9,278 nucleotides of DNA from Candidatus Arcticimaribacter sp. (GTDB taxonomy: Bacteria; Bacteroidota; Bacteroidia; Flavobacteriales; Flavobacteriaceae). The DNA is taken from NCBI GenBank assembly GCA_011526335.1, contig WTJB01000001.1, forward strand, positions 1,305-10,582. The letters run 5' to 3'. The notes under the pieces are model-generated. The model ran no database searches and was not told the origin of the DNA. It was given only the letters and a program-made list of their open reading frames with translations. Made by a program: the position numbers and the translations under genes. Below, piece by piece: positions 7,671-9,278 of the stretch (positions are counted from its first letter, which is position 1; each line of letters starts with the position of its first letter).

Positions 7671-9149
7671 ATGTCAAAAAAGTTAACCAAACGTTCGGAG
7701 GATTATTCAAAATGGTATAATGAGTTGGTCACCCGAGCGGATCTCGCTGAAAATTCAGCTGTTAGAGGATGTATGGTCATCAAACCTTACGGTTTTGCCA
7801 TCTGGGAAAAAATGCAAGCGGAACTGGATAAAAAATTCAAAGCTACAGGACACCAGAACGCCTATTTCCCTCTATTTGTACCCAAAAGTTTATTTGAAGC
7901 AGAAGAGAAAAACGCCGAAGGTTTTGCCAAAGAGTGTGCTGTAGTAACCCACTATCGTCTGAAAAATAATCCTGACGAGAAAGGGAAGCTAATGGTAGAT
8001 CCAGAGGCCAAGCTAGAAGAAGAATTGGTCGTAAGGCCCACGAGTGAAGCCATTATCTGGAACACGTATAAGAATTGGATACAGTCCTATCGCGACTTGC
8101 CTATACTGATCAACCAATGGGCCAATGTGGTGCGTTGGGAAATGCGTACACGTTTGTTTTTGCGTACCGCAGAATTTTTGTGGCAAGAAGGACATACGGC
8201 ACATGCTACGGAGCAAGAGGCTATGGACGAGACTTTATTGATCAACAACTTATATGCTGATTTTGTAGAAAACTTTATGGCCATTCCTGTCATCAAAGGA
8301 GTAAAGACAGAAAGCGAACGATTTGCAGGAGCGGTGGAAACCCACTGTATAGAAGCCCTGATGCAAGATGGAAAAGCCCTTCAAGCCGGGACTTCTCACT
8401 TTTTAGGTCAAAATTTTGCGCAAGCCTTTGATGTAAAGTTTGCCACGGCAACTGGAGGTTTAGATCACGTATGGGCTACTTCATGGGGCGTTTCTACCCG
8501 TTTAATGGGGGCGTTGATTATGACCCATAGCGATGATCACGGACTTGTATTGCCTCCCAACCTAGCTCCTATACAGGTGGTAATTGTTCCCATTTATAAA
8601 GGGCAAGAGCAGTTGGAGGAAATTTCTAAAGTAGCTCATCAAGTACAAGAACAATTATCGGCCAAAGGAATTGCCGTAAAATATGACGATCGCGACAATG
8701 TAAAGCCAGGACTTAAGTTTAATGATTACGAGCTTAAGGGGGTTCCCCTTCGTATAGCCATTGGACCCAAAGACCTAGAAAAAGGTCAAGTAGAATTGGC
8801 CAGACGCGATACCCTGAGTAAATCTTTTGTTCCCCAAGAAGAGTTGGCAACACAAATCCCTGCTTTATTAGAAGAAATACAAGAGGCCTTGTTTACCCGT
8901 GCACTAAGGTTTAGAGAGGAACACATCACCCCAGTAGATGATTTTGAATCTTTCCAAAAGGTGCTCAATGAAAAAGGAGGATTCCTTTCTGCGCATTGGG
9001 ATGGCACAGCCGAGACGGAAGAAGCGATTAAAAAGAAGACCAAAGCAACCATTCGTTGTATTCCTTATACTTCAAAAGAAGAATCTGGCCTTTGTGTTTA
9101 CAGCGGAAAACCTTCTAATCAGAGGGTCTTGTTTGCTAAGGCATATTAA
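7671..9149 (+). CDS. proS: Prolyl-tRNA synthetase, type 3 (archaeal/eukaryote-like)
   Basis: Class II synthetase that charges tRNA-Pro in the cytosol. From ATG 7671 it has 492 residues starting [17 protein letters not shown], the expected N-terminus; the open frame runs 25 codons further up to 7596, but that extension is not family-like and lies before the likely promoter. There is no bacterial-type editing insertion, which marks the short type-3 form. Visible: RPTSE (122-126), motif 2 around RWEMRTR (155-161), the proline pocket [14 protein letters not shown] (165-178), motif 3 [11 protein letters not shown] (273-283), the anticodon-binding domain (from about 301), and a C-terminal domain ending in the characteristic terminal tyrosine (Y492). 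The C-terminal domain shows only two cysteines (C463, C475), so a four-cysteine zinc site is not complete. Divergent from the lipoprotein gene. Confidence 0.97.
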   Translation: MSKKLTKRSEDYSKWYNELVTRADLAENSAVRGCMVIKPYGFAIWEKMQAELDKKFKATGHQNAYFPLFVPKSLFEAEEKNAEGFAKECAVVTHYRLKNNPDEKGKLMVDPEAKLEEELVVRPTSEAIIWNTYKNWIQSYRDLPILINQWANVVRWEMRTRLFLRTAEFLWQEGHTAHATEQEAMDETLLINNLYADFVENFMAIPVIKGVKTESERFAGAVETHCIEALMQDGKALQAGTSHFLGQNFAQAFDVKFATATGGLDHVWATSWGVSTRLMGALIMTHSDDHGLVLPPNLAPIQVVIVPIYKGQEQLEEISKVAHQVQEQLSAKGIAVKYDDRDNVKPGLKFNDYELKGVPLRIAIGPKDLEKGQVELARRDTLSKSFVPQEELATQIPALLEEIQEALFTRALRFREEHITPVDDFESFQKVLNEKGGFLSAHWDGTAETEEAIKKKTKATIRCIPYTSKEESGLCVYSGKPSNQRVLFAKAY

Positions 9150-9181
9150 GAAAGAAAAAAAAAATTTTAATTGAAAAATCG

Positions 9182-9212
9182 TTGCGAGATAATTTAATTC
9201 GTTTTAGATTTG
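9182..9212 (+). promoter_or_regulatory. Promoter of the tRNA-Glu gene
   Basis: TTG (9182-9184), a 20-base spacer and TAGATTTG (9205-9212) match the Bacteroidota consensus TTG-N17-23-TAnnTTTG in both boxes and in spacing. Transcription would begin around 9217-9219, about ten bases before the mature tRNA 5' end. This is the best promoter in the window. It shows that the tRNA does not depend on read-through from proS, after which no clear hairpin terminator is visible. Confidence 0.75.
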
Positions 9213-9227
9213 CAACCATAAAATTTT

Positions 9228-9278
9228 GGCCCGTTCGTCTATCGGTTAGGACGCCAGGTTTTCATCCTGGAAAGAGGG
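9228..9278 (+). tRNA. tRNA-Glu(TTC), 3' end cut by the window
   Basis: Acceptor 5' strand GGCCCGT (9228-9234), D stem GTCT/GGAC around loop ATCGGTTA, anticodon stem CCAGG/CCTGG (9254-9258, 9266-9270) and loop TTTTCAT with anticodon TTC at 9261-9263, reading GAA/GAG codons. The variable loop and the first bases of the T arm are present; the T loop and 3' acceptor strand lie beyond the window, so acceptor pairing cannot be checked. Confidence 0.93.

Noticed and set aside
9150..9185. A/T-rich stretch after proS as a terminator
   Set aside because: There is a run of A followed by AATTTTAATT but no GC-containing stem, so I cannot support an intrinsic terminator.
1..9278. Defence system, mobile element, CRISPR array or other new multi-gene system
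   Set aside because: All genes but one belong to familiar housekeeping or envelope families. No transposase, integrase, terminal inverted repeats or direct-repeat array was seen on either strand.

Overview
The window looks like an ordinary housekeeping stretch of a Bacteroidota chromosome, most likely a member of Flavobacteriaceae. Three things point there: the fused-type SecF tail of a SecDF protein, the Bacteroidota-type -7 promoter element (TAnnTTTG) in front of folE, proS and the tRNA gene, and the A-rich, Shine-Dalgarno-poor leaders before the genes. The genus cannot be fixed from this sequence alone.

Layout from left to right. The 3' part of secDF (+ strand, cut by the window start) ends at 951. 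A bidirectional hairpin terminator (972-1003) separates it from a convergent block on the - strand. That block reads, from its upstream end, folE (GTP cyclohydrolase I), cysS (cysteinyl-tRNA synthetase), yidD (insertion efficiency factor), lgt (prolipoprotein diacylglyceryl transferase) and a YfiT/DinB-fold metalloprotein. The junctions are very tight: folE/cysS share one base, cysS/yidD abut, lgt and the YfiT gene are one base apart, and only yidD/lgt has a gap (52 bases). A -7 element lies so close to the folE start that the mRNA may be leaderless or nearly so.

Upstream of folE, also on the - strand, is a two-gene unit: a lipoprotein with unusual aromatic and Arg/Ser/Asn-rich low-complexity segments, then, 17 bases later, an OmpP1/FadL-type outer-membrane beta-barrel. 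It is transcribed divergently from proS (type-3 prolyl-tRNA synthetase, + strand), whose start I move 25 codons inward. The window ends in a tRNA-Glu(TTC) gene, cut at its 3' side, with a well-matched promoter.

Functionally, several genes serve envelope biogenesis: SecDF and YidD in protein export and insertion, Lgt in lipoprotein maturation, plus an exported lipoprotein and a barrel that would be their clients. Others serve translation (CysS, ProS, tRNA-Glu) or cofactor synthesis (FolE). I see no mobile element, CRISPR array, defence system or broken gene. The least understood part is the repeat-rich lipoprotein paired with the FadL-type barrel.
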